Source: Mesorhizobium intechi (GTDB taxonomy: Bacteria > Pseudomonadota > Alphaproteobacteria > Rhizobiales > Rhizobiaceae). From it: a stretch of DNA of 45,526 nt. The notes beneath the pieces are model-generated. The model was given only the letters and a program-made list of their open reading frames with translations. It did not search any database and was not told the DNA's origin. Where the stretch lies: NCBI RefSeq assembly GCF_002879535.1, contig NZ_PNOT02000350.1:1-45526 (forward strand), written 5' to 3'. The position numbers and the translations under genes are program-made. The first letter of the stretch is position 1. Each line of letters begins with the position of its first letter. Positions 13,062 through 21,151 of the stretch are shown here, one piece after another.

Positions 13062-14510
13062 TTACTGGAAATCGAAGGCGCTCAGGCCCGTCGCCATCTC
13101 GTCGAGGCCGAGCGGACGCGTCACCGGCGGTTCGGCGCGTGCCAGGCAGCCGATACGCTCGCAAAGCCTGCAGGCGGGTCCGACCGGCGTCGCCGCGACG
13201 GCGCCTTGTCCAGCCCTTGCACCGACCGCGGCGCCGGGCAGCGCCGCGCCATAGACGATGTCGTCGCGAAAGCCGATGTCGCAACCGAGCAGCAGCGCGG
13301 TGCGGCGCGGGCGCTCCGCGAACGCGCCCTGCGGCCCTTCCAGCGTGCGGGCGATGCACAGGAACTCGGCGCCGTCAGGCATTTCCACTGCTTCGACGAA
13401 AATCTGGCCCGGCTGGGTGAAGGCGGCATGGACGGGCAGCTTTGGGCAACCGCCGCCGAAACGGCTGTGCGGAAAGCCCTGGCTGCCGGCCCTGCGAAAG
13501 CGGTTTCCCGCATTGTCGACCTCCAGCATGAAGAACGGCACGCCGAGCGCGCCCTGCCGCTGCAGCATGGTCAGCCGATTCGCCGCCTGCTCGAAGGAGA
13601 CGCCGAAGCGCGACCGCAGGACGTCGATGTCGTAGCGGGCGCGGACGGCGGCGGCATGAAAGGCCTGATAGGGCATCATCAACGCATGCGCGGCATAGCG
13701 GCCGAGCTCGAAACGGGCGAGGCGGCGGGCCTCGTCCGTGGTCAGCTTGAGCGCCTGGATCTCGCCGGCGACCGCGACCGTCATGCGGATCAGGCAGGCC
13801 TCCATCGCGACCTCGCGCAGCTGGTCGAACGGCGACAGACGCTCGGACAGGAACAGGCGCTGCGAATGGCGATCATAGCGGCGGCGCCAGTTCGGCATGG
13901 TGGCGACAGGCAGCACCTTGACCACGACGCCGTATTCGCGCTTCAGCCATGCCTTCAACGCACCGAACAGGTCGTCGCCGGGACCGAGCACCGCGGTGAA
14001 CGCCTCGGCCTCTTCCTCAAGTGCAGCAAAATGGTTTGACCGCCGCTCGAAAGTCTCATGCACCTCGTCGATCGGCAGGCGAGCGCCGGACAGCGCGGTC
14101 GCCCTCCCCTCGCGCGCCAGGAGTTCGTTCAGGTCTGACAGCCGATCGGCCTGCTCGCGATAGGCGCGAAACAGTTTTATCACCGCCGCGGACGCATTGG
14201 GCGCCGCCTCGGCAAGTTCGATCAACTCCTGGTCCCCCGGCAATTCGCCGACCAGCAGCGGATCGGTGAACACCTCCTTCAAGGCCGCGACCGAGCCCCT
14301 CGCCTCGCCCTGCAGCTCATGCGGGTCGACCCTGTAGACGGAGGCCAGCTTGAGGATCAGTTGCACCGTAAGCGGCCGCTGGTTGCGCTCGATCAGGTTG
14401 AGGTAGGACGGCGAGATGCCGAGCCCCTCGGCCATCGCCGTCTGGGTCAGGCCCTTGGCGTTGCGGATGCGGCGGATGCGCGGCCCGGCGAAAATCTTCT
14501 GCTCAGCCAT
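13062..14510 (-). CDS. ScfR/RamB-type transcriptional regulator (XRE HTH + ImmA/IrrE-like + DUF2083)
   Basis: This regulator has 482 residues. An N-terminal XRE helix-turn-helix lies at about 9-65, with recognition region GLGISPSYLNLIERNQRPLT. A central ImmA/IrrE-like domain lies at about 165-300, and a C-terminal ScfR (DUF2083) domain at about 310-470 ends in CRLCERIGC. The metallopeptidase HExxH is absent; the matching stretch reads REVAMEACLI, so the central domain is probably a ligand-sensing relic. Related proteins sense short-chain acyl-CoA or control acetate, glyoxylate and propionate genes: RamB acts on aceA in Corynebacterium, and PccR on propionyl-CoA carboxylase in Rhodobacter. It is divergent from aceA, which strongly suggests that aceA is a target. 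Confidence 0.88.
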   Translation of the reverse strand: MAEQKIFAGPRIRRIRNAKGLTQTAMAEGLGISPSYLNLIERNQRPLTVQLILKLASVYRVDPHELQGEARGSVAALKEVFTDPLLVGELPGDQELIELAEAAPNASAAVIKLFRAYREQADRLSDLNELLAREGRATALSGARLPIDEVHETFERRSNHFAALEEEAEAFTAVLGPGDDLFGALKAWLKREYGVVVKVLPVATMPNWRRRYDRHSQRLFLSERLSPFDQLREVAMEACLIRMTVAVAGEIQALKLTTDEARRLARFELGRYAAHALMMPYQAFHAAAVRARYDIDVLRSRFGVSFEQAANRLTMLQRQGALGVPFFMLEVDNAGNRFRRAGSQGFPHSRFGGGCPKLPVHAAFTQPGQIFVEAVEMPDGAEFLCIARTLEGPQGAFAERPRRTALLLGCDIGFRDDIVYGAALPGAAVGARAGQGAVAATPVGPACRLCERIGCLARAEPPVTRPLGLDEMATGLSAFDFQ

Positions 14511-14526
14511 CGACTGCTCTTGACAG

Positions 14527-14682
14527 GAATTTACATGACATTCGCGGCAACCCCATTGCCGGAGATTTTTACAATTATGACACTTTTACAGCAGCCGCCT
14601 GTCAAACACAACACAGGTTTTCCCTAATTTTTGGCCACATGGCCTGATTTTTCTGGCTGATTTCGCGCCGCAATGTAAATTC
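14527..14682. promoter_or_regulatory. paired inverted motifs between the ScfR regulator and aceA (operator candidates)
   Basis: GAATTTACAT at 14527-14536 recurs as its exact reverse complement ATGTAAATTC at 14673-14682. One copy is just upstream of the regulator start and the other about 65 bases before aceA. Including flanks, both read TGAC, one or two bases, then GAATTTACAT. Two partial matches, TTTTTACA (14566-14573) and CTTTTACA (14583-14590), lie between. A match this long at both ends of a 238-base divergent promoter region suggests binding sites for the adjacent regulator. Confidence 0.5.
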
Positions 14683-14748
14683 AGTCACATCCCGATGTGC
14701 CACAAGATTGGCGCACGGGCAAAGTCAAGCAATCCTTCGGAGTGAATC

Positions 14749-16038
14749 ATGACTGATTTTTACAATCTCGTTCCCTCGGCGCCGGAAGGTCGCTTCGACG
14801 GTATCGAACGTCCCTATTCGCCAGAGGATGTGAAGCGGCTGCGCGGCTCGGTGCAGATCCGCCAGAGTCTCGCCGAAATGGGTGCCAACCGGCTGTGGAA
14901 GCTCATTCACGAGGAGGATTTCGTCAACGCGCTCGGCGCCATGTCCGGCAACCAGGCGATGCAGCAGGTGCGCGCCGGACTGAAGGCGATCTATTTGTCG
15001 GGCTGGCAGGTCGCCGCCGACGCCAACACCGCCTCGGCGATGTACCCCGACCAGTCGCTTTATCCGGCCAATGCGGCGCCGGAGCTGGTCAAGCGCATCA
15101 ACAGGACGCTGCAGCGCGCCGACCAGATCGAGACCTCCGAGGGCAATGGGCTTTCGGTCGAGACCTGGTTCGCCCCAATCGTTGCCGATGCCGAAGCCGG
15201 GTTCGGCGGGCCGCTCAACGCCTTCGAGATCATGAAGGCGTTCATCGAAGCGGGCGCCGCAGGCGTTCACTACGAGGATCAGCTGGCGTCGGAAAAGAAG
15301 TGCGGTCATCTCGGCGGCAAGGTGCTGATCCCGACCGCCGCGCACATCCGCAACCTCAACGCCGCGCGCCTGGCAGCGGATGTGATGGGCACGCCGACCC
15401 TGGTCGTTGCACGCACCGACGCCGAAGCCGCGAAGCTTCTGACATCCGACATCGACGAGCGCGACCAGCCCTTCGTCGACTACGATGCCGGCCGCACGGT
15501 GGAAGGCTTCTACCAGGTCAGGAATGGCATCGAGCCCTGCATCGCGCGGGCCGTCGCCTATGCGCCTCACGCGGACCTGATCTGGTGCGAGACCTCGAAG
15601 CCGGACCTCGCACAGGCCAAAAAGTTCGCCGAGGGCGTGCGCAAGCACCATCCGGACAAGCTGCTCGCCTACAATTGCTCGCCCTCGTTCAACTGGAAGA
15701 AGAATCTCGACGACGCCACGATCGCCAAATTCCAGAGGGAACTCGGCGCCATGGGCTACAAGTTCCAGTTCATCACGCTCGCCGGCTTCCACCAGCTCAA
15801 CTACGGCATGTTCGAACTGGCGCGTGGCTACAAGGAACGGCAGATGGCGGCCTATTCCGAATTGCAGGAGGCCGAATTCGCGGCGGAAGCCAATGGCTAC
15901 ACCGCGACCAAGCACCAGCGCGAGGTCGGCACCGGCTATTTCGACGCCGTGTCGATGGCGATCACCGGCGGCAAGTCGTCGACCACCGCCATGCATGAAT
16001 CGACCGAGCACGCACAGTTCAGGCCGGCCGCCGAATAG
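14749..16038 (+). CDS. aceA: isocitrate lyase
   Basis: Isocitrate lyase splits isocitrate into glyoxylate and succinate, opening the glyoxylate shunt for growth on acetate, fatty acids or PHB-derived acetyl-CoA. The protein has 429 residues. The catalytic signature KKCGH holds Cys185, and the preceding [10 protein letters not shown] and later NCSPSFNW are also family hallmarks. The ATG at 14749 has GGAG nine bases upstream. The divergent ScfR-type regulator and the matched motifs between the two genes suggest local control by acyl-CoA level. A small gene follows after 56 bases, and the pair ends at a perfect terminator. Confidence 0.96.
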   Translation: MTDFYNLVPSAPEGRFDGIERPYSPEDVKRLRGSVQIRQSLAEMGANRLWKLIHEEDFVNALGAMSGNQAMQQVRAGLKAIYLSGWQVAADANTASAMYPDQSLYPANAAPELVKRINRTLQRADQIETSEGNGLSVETWFAPIVADAEAGFGGPLNAFEIMKAFIEAGAAGVHYEDQLASEKKCGHLGGKVLIPTAAHIRNLNAARLAADVMGTPTLVVARTDAEAAKLLTSDIDERDQPFVDYDAGRTVEGFYQVRNGIEPCIARAVAYAPHADLIWCETSKPDLAQAKKFAEGVRKHHPDKLLAYNCSPSFNWKKNLDDATIAKFQRELGAMGYKFQFITLAGFHQLNYGMFELARGYKERQMAAYSELQEAEFAAEANGYTATKHQREVGTGYFDAVSMAITGGKSSTTAMHESTEHAQFRPAAE

Positions 16039-16094
16039 CGGATCACAAACACCGAGGAAACACCCAACAGGGTTTCGGACACAGGAGAAGACCA

Positions 16095-16337
16095 ATGGCA
16101 TCGATAAGCCGCGTCAAGGAACGGGCAGAAGAACAATCGACCACGATGAGCGTCGACCAGCAGGCGACGATCCGCATGCTGGCCAACGATCTGCACAGGC
16201 TGAACCAGTCGGTGATGAAGGCTGTCGAGGCCGGCGTCTCGGTGGAGTTGGTGCGCTCGGCGCGACACCATGGCGGCGACGGCAATTGGGGCGACCTGCT
16301 GATTCCGGTGATCGTCACACAGCAGAGCCACGGCTGA
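16095..16337 (+). CDS. small conserved-looking protein of unknown function, cotranscribed with aceA
   Basis: The product is 80 residues long. The gene has a clear ribosome site (AGGAGA, 7-8 bases before the ATG). The protein has a charged, probably helical N-terminal two thirds (VKERAEEQ through LRRLNQ-like heptads, ending in VSVELVRSAR) and a short tail with GDGNWGDLLIPVIV. There is no signal peptide, membrane helix or recognised domain. It lies 56 bases after aceA and 23 bases before a strong terminator, so it is almost certainly on the aceA transcript. I do not recognise the family; a role tied to the glyoxylate shunt is inference from position only. Confidence 0.75.
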   Translation: MASISRVKERAEEQSTTMSVDQQATIRMLANDLHRLNQSVMKAVEAGVSVELVRSARHHGGDGNWGDLLIPVIVTQQSHG

Positions 16338-16360
16338 CCGGAAATCGTTGCAACCTGCCC

Positions 16361-16399
16361 TTCACCTGCGCAGTGTATGCGCAGGTGAATTTTATTTTT
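16361..16399 (+). terminator. intrinsic terminator of the aceA transcript
   Basis: A perfect 12-base-pair stem, TTCACCTGCGCA with TGCGCAGGTGAA, surrounds a five-base loop (GTGTA) and runs into TTTTATTTTT. It is one of the two strongest terminators in the window. It ends the aceA and small-gene transcript 23 bases after the latter's stop. Confidence 0.92.
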
Positions 16400-16422
16400 A
16401 TGCAACCGATCCATGGACAGGG

Positions 16423-16435
16423 CAGTACAGTACTG
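16423..16435. promoter_or_regulatory. short palindrome upstream of the receiver-domain gene
   Basis: CAGTAC and GTACTG flank a single A, in the 180-base region between the aceA terminator and the GTG start at 16579. A TTGACA hexamer, a possible -35 element, follows at 16488-16493 without a convincing -10. The palindrome is short, and operator function is only a guess. Confidence 0.25.
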
Positions 16436-16578
16436 TTGCTTGACTCCACTTTCGCAGGAGGCGTTTTCGGAAGCCTTTTATTTCAACTTGACATGGCGTG
16501 CGATCTCACGCCAATTGTCGGCCAGATTCAACTCTGCATTGAAATAGGGGCGAGCTTCTTGGCCGACTTGGGTGCCCA

Positions 16579-17022
16579 GTGAGTAACGAGGGCGAGACCG
16601 CAAAATATCCGAATCCGGTGACCCAGGATTCAAGCACAGCGACGATACGCAGTCCCTCACAAGTGCTTGTTGTCGGAAAATCACCGATCAATCGTGTGGT
16701 GGTGTCGAAGATCGTCGAGCGATCCGGGCTCAAGCCAATCTCGGAATCGCCCGATATGGCGGCGAAGACCTTGCGAACGCTGGTGCCAGGCGTGATCGTG
16801 CTGGATGGCGGCGCGGACAACAAGGACTGCGACACGCTGATGTCCGGCATCGAAACGTTGCGACGGGCTTCGGGAAAATCGTTTCCTCCCGTGATCCTGC
16901 TTTCAACCAAGACCGGTACGCCAGAGAGCCTGGGCCTGTCGAACGCGATTGACGTCGTGGTCGCCAAGCCGATCACCCCCGAACGGCTGCAACCGGTGAT
17001 CGATCGCCTGATTGCCCGCTAA
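16579..17022 (+). CDS. receiver-domain protein with atypical active site (pseudo-receiver)
   Basis: The product has 147 residues: a polar tail of about 27 residues and then a single CheY-like receiver fold. The expected phosphoacceptor Asp is visible in VIVLDGG, the conserved Thr/Ser in ILLSTK, and the Lys-Pro in VVAKPITPE. The acidic pair after the first strand, which binds magnesium, is missing: the strand reads VLVVGKSPINR where usual receivers have VLVVDDNPINR. Phosphotransfer may thus be impaired or altered. There is no output domain. The start is a GTG with a weak ribosome site, so the N-terminus is uncertain. No kinase gene is adjacent. Confidence 0.75.
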   Translation: MSNEGETAKYPNPVTQDSSTATIRSPSQVLVVGKSPINRVVVSKIVERSGLKPISESPDMAAKTLRTLVPGVIVLDGGADNKDCDTLMSGIETLRRASGKSFPPVILLSTKTGTPESLGLSNAIDVVVAKPITPERLQPVIDRLIAR

Positions 17023-17102
17023 GCGCGTCACCCGACGCTTCAGGCCGTTCTTCCATGCATGGCGTTCTCCGACGTCACTTTTGGGCGACATGCAAAGCGC
17101 GA

Positions 17103-17819
17103 TCAACTCCCTCTGGCGATGCCTTGCACCAGTTCGGGCAGTTGCCCGAGATCGGATATCTGGCGAAACCGCGGCTCGCCGAGTGGCGCCTCGACATGCT
17201 CGAGCACCCAGGTGAGTTCGTGCGGTACATGAACGCCCCAGCCGCCGGCCTCGATGGCCGGCACCACGTCCGACTTCAGCGAATTGCCGACCATCATGCT
17301 CTTTGCGGGGCCGTCGCCGTGGCGGCTGAAAAGGCGGGAATAGGTCGCGGCATTCTTGTCGCTGACGATCTCGACCGCGTCGAACAGGTCGCCGAGGCCA
17401 GACCCGGCCAGCTTGCGCTCCTGGTCGAAAAGGTCGCCCTTGGTGATCAGCACGAGGCGGTACGCGCCGGCGAGCTTTTCCACCGTCTCGCGCACATGCG
17501 GCAAGATCTCGATCGGGTGGCTCAGCATCTCGCGGCCGGCCTCGAGGATCTCCGCAATGACCGAAGCCGGCACGCGCCCGTCGGTGACCTCGATCGCCGT
17601 TTCGATCATCGACAGGGTGAACCCCTTGATGCCGAAGCCATAGACGACAAGGTTGCGCCGCTCGGCCTCGATCAAACGCGCCGAAATCTGTTTCTCCTCG
17701 CCATGATCGGCAAGCATGGCGGCGAAACGCTTCTCCGTCATGCGGAAGAACTGCTCGTTCTGCCAAAGCGTGTCGTCGGCGTCGAAGCCGATGGTCGTCA
17801 GTTCACTGTTGTTTCGCAT
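17103..17819 (-). CDS. HAD-superfamily hydrolase (YjjG/phosphatase-like)
   Basis: The protein has 238 residues with the four HAD motifs: FDADDTLW (nucleophile and general-acid Asp), ITKGD with the Thr of motif II, a Lys in the region before KSMMVGNS, and GNSLKSDVVPA with the motif IV Asp. The alpha-helical cap at about 20-110 makes it a C1-type member, probably acting on a small phosphorylated metabolite. The longer open frame reaches 17978, but the ATG at 17819 has GGAAG upstream and starts directly before the motif I strand. It converges with the receiver gene and diverges from the glutamine-synthetase-like gene. The substrate is unknown. Confidence 0.85.
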   Translation of the reverse strand: MRNNSELTTIGFDADDTLWQNEQFFRMTEKRFAAMLADHGEEKQISARLIEAERRNLVVYGFGIKGFTLSMIETAIEVTDGRVPASVIAEILEAGREMLSHPIEILPHVRETVEKLAGAYRLVLITKGDLFDQERKLAGSGLGDLFDAVEIVSDKNAATYSRLFSRHGDGPAKSMMVGNSLKSDVVPAIEAGGWGVHVPHELTWVLEHVEAPLGEPRFRQISDLGQLPELVQGIARGS

Positions 17820-17962
17820 CGATGTCTTCCGGGTGGCGAGCCGCACGAACCTAAGCCAGACGACGCGATTTTCAACCGGGACTAGGAATGCCGGCAGCAC
17901 CTCCCCTTCCCTTACACTGTGGGGCACGGCTATACTCCGAAATCCGCAACCCAATCTGGTGA

Positions 17963-19399
17963 ATGATGCCGCCTGCAAAAAAGGAAGTCCGTCCGTCGAG
18001 CCGCGGAGGACGAACGCGTACGCCTGCCTTCGTGAAAAACCTTCGTGGTGTGAAGAACTGGAAGGACGTCAGCGAGTGGCTGGAATGGCGCGGCATCGAG
18101 GATATTGAATGCATCACGCCTGATCAGGCGGGCGTGGCCCGCGGCAAGATGATGCCGTCGAAGAAATTCACCTCCAACACATCGCTGGCGCTGCCTTCGG
18201 CCGTTTTCATGACGACGATTTCGGGCGGCTATCCCGAAGACGGCAACGGCTTCCACTATCCCGAGGACGACGGCGACCTCAAGCTGATGCCGGACCTGTC
18301 GACGCTGACAGTGGTACCCTGGGAAGAAGACCCGACGGCCGCTGTCATCTGCGACCTCGTCCACCAGGATGGCCGCTCGGTCGAATTCACGCCGCGCAAC
18401 GTGCTGAAGCGAGTGCTTGCCGCCTATGACAAGCTCGGGCTGAGGCCGGTGGTGGCGCCCGAGATCGAGTTCTACCTGGTGCGCAAGAACCCGGACCCGG
18501 ACTATCCGCTCACCCCGCCCGTCGGTCGCTCGGGCCGTGCGATCGGCGGCGGCGCCGGCTATTCGATCGCCGGCGTCAACGAGTTCGACGAACTGATCGA
18601 CGACATCTACCACTTCTCCGAAAGCCAAGGCCTGGAAATCGACACGCTCATCCATGAAGAGGGCGCCGGCCAGCTCGAGATCAATCTGCGCCACGGCGAT
18701 CCGATCGAGCTCGCCGACCAGGTGTTCATGTTCAAGCGCACCATCCGTGAAGCCGCGCTCAAACACGAAATCTACGCCACCTTCATGGCCAAGCCGATCC
18801 AGGGCCAGCCGGGTTCGGCCATGCATATCCACCAGTCGATCATCGACAAGAAGACCGGCAAGAATATTTTTTCGGCCGAGGACGGCTCGGAGACCGAGGC
18901 GTTCTTCCATTTCATCGGCGGCATGCAGAAACACGTGCCGAACGCGCTGGTGATGTTCGCGCCCTATGTCAATTCCTACCGGCGACTGACGCAGGCGGCC
19001 TCGGCTCCGGTCAACAACAAATGGGGCTATGACAACCGCACCACGGCGTTCCGTGTGCCGCGTTCGGATCCGGCGGCGCGGCGTGTCGAGAACCGCATCC
19101 CGTCCTCCGATGCCAATCCCTACCTGGCGCTGGCGGCGTCGCTTGCCTGCGGGCTGATCGGCATCACCAGGAAGATCAAGGCCGAGCCGCCGGTGTTGAC
19201 GACCGCCAATGCGGACGAGATCGATCTGCCGCGCAGCCTGCTCGAAGCTGTCGACCTGTTCGAGGGCGACGAGGAACTCTGCGCGCTGCTGGGCAAATCC
19301 TTCGCCGCCACCTATGCGGCGATCAAGCGGGCGGAATTCGAGACCTTCATGGAAGTGATCAGCCCGTGGGAGCGGGAGTATCTTCTGCTCAACGTATGA
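17963..19399 (+). CDS. puuA: glutamine-synthetase-family enzyme, probable gamma-glutamylpolyamine synthetase (PuuA-like)
   Basis: The protein has 478 residues with the glutamine synthetase catalytic fold: EIEFYLV (metal-binding Glu), NLRHGDP, the ATP/metal segment MHIHQSI, and RVENRIPSSDANPYLALAAS. The adenylylation tyrosine region of GlnA is absent and the length fits PuuA-type enzymes. These ligate glutamate to putrescine using ATP to start the gamma-glutamylated putrescine pathway. A PuuB-like oxidase gene follows after 109 bases and a putrescine importer lies 6 kb to the left, supporting this over GlnA/GlnT. The first of two tandem ATG codons was used; the ribosome site is weak. Substrate specificity for putrescine is inferred. 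Confidence 0.82.
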   Translation: MMPPAKKEVRPSSRGGRTRTPAFVKNLRGVKNWKDVSEWLEWRGIEDIECITPDQAGVARGKMMPSKKFTSNTSLALPSAVFMTTISGGYPEDGNGFHYPEDDGDLKLMPDLSTLTVVPWEEDPTAAVICDLVHQDGRSVEFTPRNVLKRVLAAYDKLGLRPVVAPEIEFYLVRKNPDPDYPLTPPVGRSGRAIGGGAGYSIAGVNEFDELIDDIYHFSESQGLEIDTLIHEEGAGQLEINLRHGDPIELADQVFMFKRTIREAALKHEIYATFMAKPIQGQPGSAMHIHQSIIDKKTGKNIFSAEDGSETEAFFHFIGGMQKHVPNALVMFAPYVNSYRRLTQAASAPVNNKWGYDNRTTAFRVPRSDPAARRVENRIPSSDANPYLALAASLACGLIGITRKIKAEPPVLTTANADEIDLPRSLLEAVDLFEGDEELCALLGKSFAATYAAIKRAEFETFMEVISPWEREYLLLNV

Positions 19400-19411
19400 G
19401 CGGCGACGCTT

Positions 19412-19496
19412 GAATGGTGGATAGCGAATGGTGAGTAGCTTCATACTGGATGGATGAGCGCGGACGGTTGCGGCCTCTCACACCCATTCACTATTC
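19412..19496. repeat. imperfect inverted repeat between the puuA-like and puuB-like genes
   Basis: GGATAGCGAATGGTGAG on the left faces CTCACACCCATTCACTATTC on the right; the arms pair over about 16 positions with a few mismatches, around roughly 40 bases. The left side also holds a tandem GAATGGTG (twice). Strings of this 'gaatggtgaatag' kind look like a dispersed repeat I associate with Mesorhizobium intergenic DNA. It may shape the transcript between the two genes. Confidence 0.45.
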
Positions 19497-19508
19497 TTTG
19501 GCGTTCCC

Positions 19509-20793
19509 ATGTCTTACCAATCCCCCATTTCTCCAGGCCGCTCCTGGTATGAGGACACGGCCGGGCCTCGGCCTGAGTATCCAGCGCTCGACGGCGACCG
19601 AAAATGCGATGTCGTTGTTGTCGGTGGCGGGTTCACCGGCCTGTCCGCGGCGGTTCACCTGGCGAAGGCTGGAGCAGACGTGGTGCTCATCGAATCGTAT
19701 CGCTTCGGTGATGGCGCCTCCGGGCGCAATGGCGGCCAGCTCGGCACCGGCCAGCGCGCCTGGGCAGAAGATCTGGAGGCCGAATACGGCCTGTCCCGCG
19801 CCAAGGCGCTGTTCGATCTCGCGGAAGAGGCGAAGGCGCATCTCATCGAATTCGCAGCCGCCAACCAGATCGATATCGACTACATGCCAGGCCAGCTCTC
19901 GGTGGCGCACAAAGCGCGCTATGTCGACGACTACAAGGCGCATGCCGAGATCATGGCCCACCGTTTCTCCTATCCCTACATCTCCTTCATGGATGCGAAG
20001 GAGACGGCGGAGCGGCTCGGCTCGACCGCCTATTTCGGCGGCACGCGCGACACCGGCACCGGGCATATCCATCCGATGAAGCTGGTGAACGGCACGGCGC
20101 GGGTGGCTGCGCAGGCCGGCGCGCAACTGTTCGAAGGGACGCCATCGACGGGCATCGTTTCCGCTGGCGGCAAGGTCAGGGTTTCCACGCCAAGAGGTAC
20201 CGTGACTGCGCAGAAATGCCTGATCGCGGTCAACGCCTATGGCGGCACGCTCGAACCGGTGAGTGCCGCGCATCATGCCGATCGGTTCCTTCATCGGTGC
20301 GACAGTGCCTTTGGGGGCCGATTCGAAAGTGCTGCCCGGGGGCGAGTCCGTCGATGATTCGCGCTTCGTGGTACGCTATTTCCGCAAATCGCGGGACGGC
20401 CGGTTGCTGTTCGGCGGACGCGAGGTCTACGGCGTCAACGACCCGAAGGATATCCACATCCACATTCGCCGGCAGATCGTAGAGCTCTATCCGGCGCTGA
20501 AAGATATCGAGATCACCCATGGCTGGGGCGGCTATGTCGGCATCACCGTGCCGAGGAAACCGTTCGTGCGCGAAGTGATGCCGAATGTGATCTCGGCCGG
20601 CGGCTACTCCGGCCATGGGGTCATGCTGTCGAACTTCTTCGGCAAACTCTATGCCGAGACCATTGCTGGCAACCGCGACCGGCTGAAGCTGATCGAGGAT
20701 CTGAAAATTCCGCCATTTCCCGGCGGCCGCCGTTTCCGCACGCCGCTGCTTTTCCTGGCGCTCAATTGGTTCGCGCTGCGCGACCGGATCTAG
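19509..20793 (+). pseudogene. puuB: gamma-glutamylputrescine oxidoreductase (PuuB-like), frameshifted
   Basis: PuuB-type flavoenzymes oxidise gamma-glutamylputrescine. The N-terminal part (19509-20261) has the FAD dinucleotide motif VVVGGGFTGLSAAVHLAKAG and GDGASGRNGGQLGTGQR. The frame then runs on into unrelated residues and stops at 20357. The remaining family sequence (MPIGSFIGATVPLG, SVDDSRFVVRYFRKS, GGYSGHGVMLSNFFGKLYAE) continues in the next frame from about 20263 to 20793. Removing one base near 20261-20265 would join them into 427 residues, the usual family length. The lesion is therefore a single-base insertion: either a real inactivation or a sequencing error. Both halves are otherwise intact, with no other stop. 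Confidence 0.85.
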
Positions 20794-21151
20794 GGGCATG
20801 TTGGCCAAAAGTGCCCCGGTTAGCGGAAACCAGAGAGGGCTGAAGTGAATCGCATGGACCCGTTTCGACACGACGCGCCCCGTGCTGGAATCCAATCGCC
20901 ATCACGATCTGATGTAATATTGTAATATTCATTGCCCTTGCGACACATTGCGGAAATGGCGGCAAAGGCGCAGAATCCTTTATGATGGCGTACTGATGCC
21001 ACAATCGGGGGCGAAAGGTTCGCGCTTCTGGGCGACTATTCGGGGGTTGCTGCGGGCTTGCCCGTGTTGATTTTTGGGACCGATGCCGATCAGACGCCGG
21101 ACTTCCGGCAATGATCGAAAGAACATCGGCCCGCTTATGGAGGTGGCAAGA
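20794..21151. other. 358-base gap without a gene
   Basis: A hairpin GGGGCA/TGCCCC with an inner TTGGCCAA spans 20793-20817, starting in the puuB stop codon; it has no T-run, so it is only a weak terminator candidate. An AT-rich patch around 20915-20932 has TAATATTG followed directly by TAATATTC, which could hold a -10 element for the SH3 gene. Nothing else is visible. The upstream in-frame TTG and ATG codons of the SH3 frame in this gap were not chosen because they lack ribosome sites. Confidence 0.5.

Noticed and set aside
17021..17040. Bulged AAGC/GCTT hairpin between the receiver and HAD genes
   Set aside because: The stem is interrupted and lacks a T-run; it is too weak to list as a terminator.
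17930..19444. Open frame of about 500 codons antisense to the glutamine-synthetase-like gene
   Set aside because: It mirrors the sense gene, has shadow-frame composition and no plausible start or domain.
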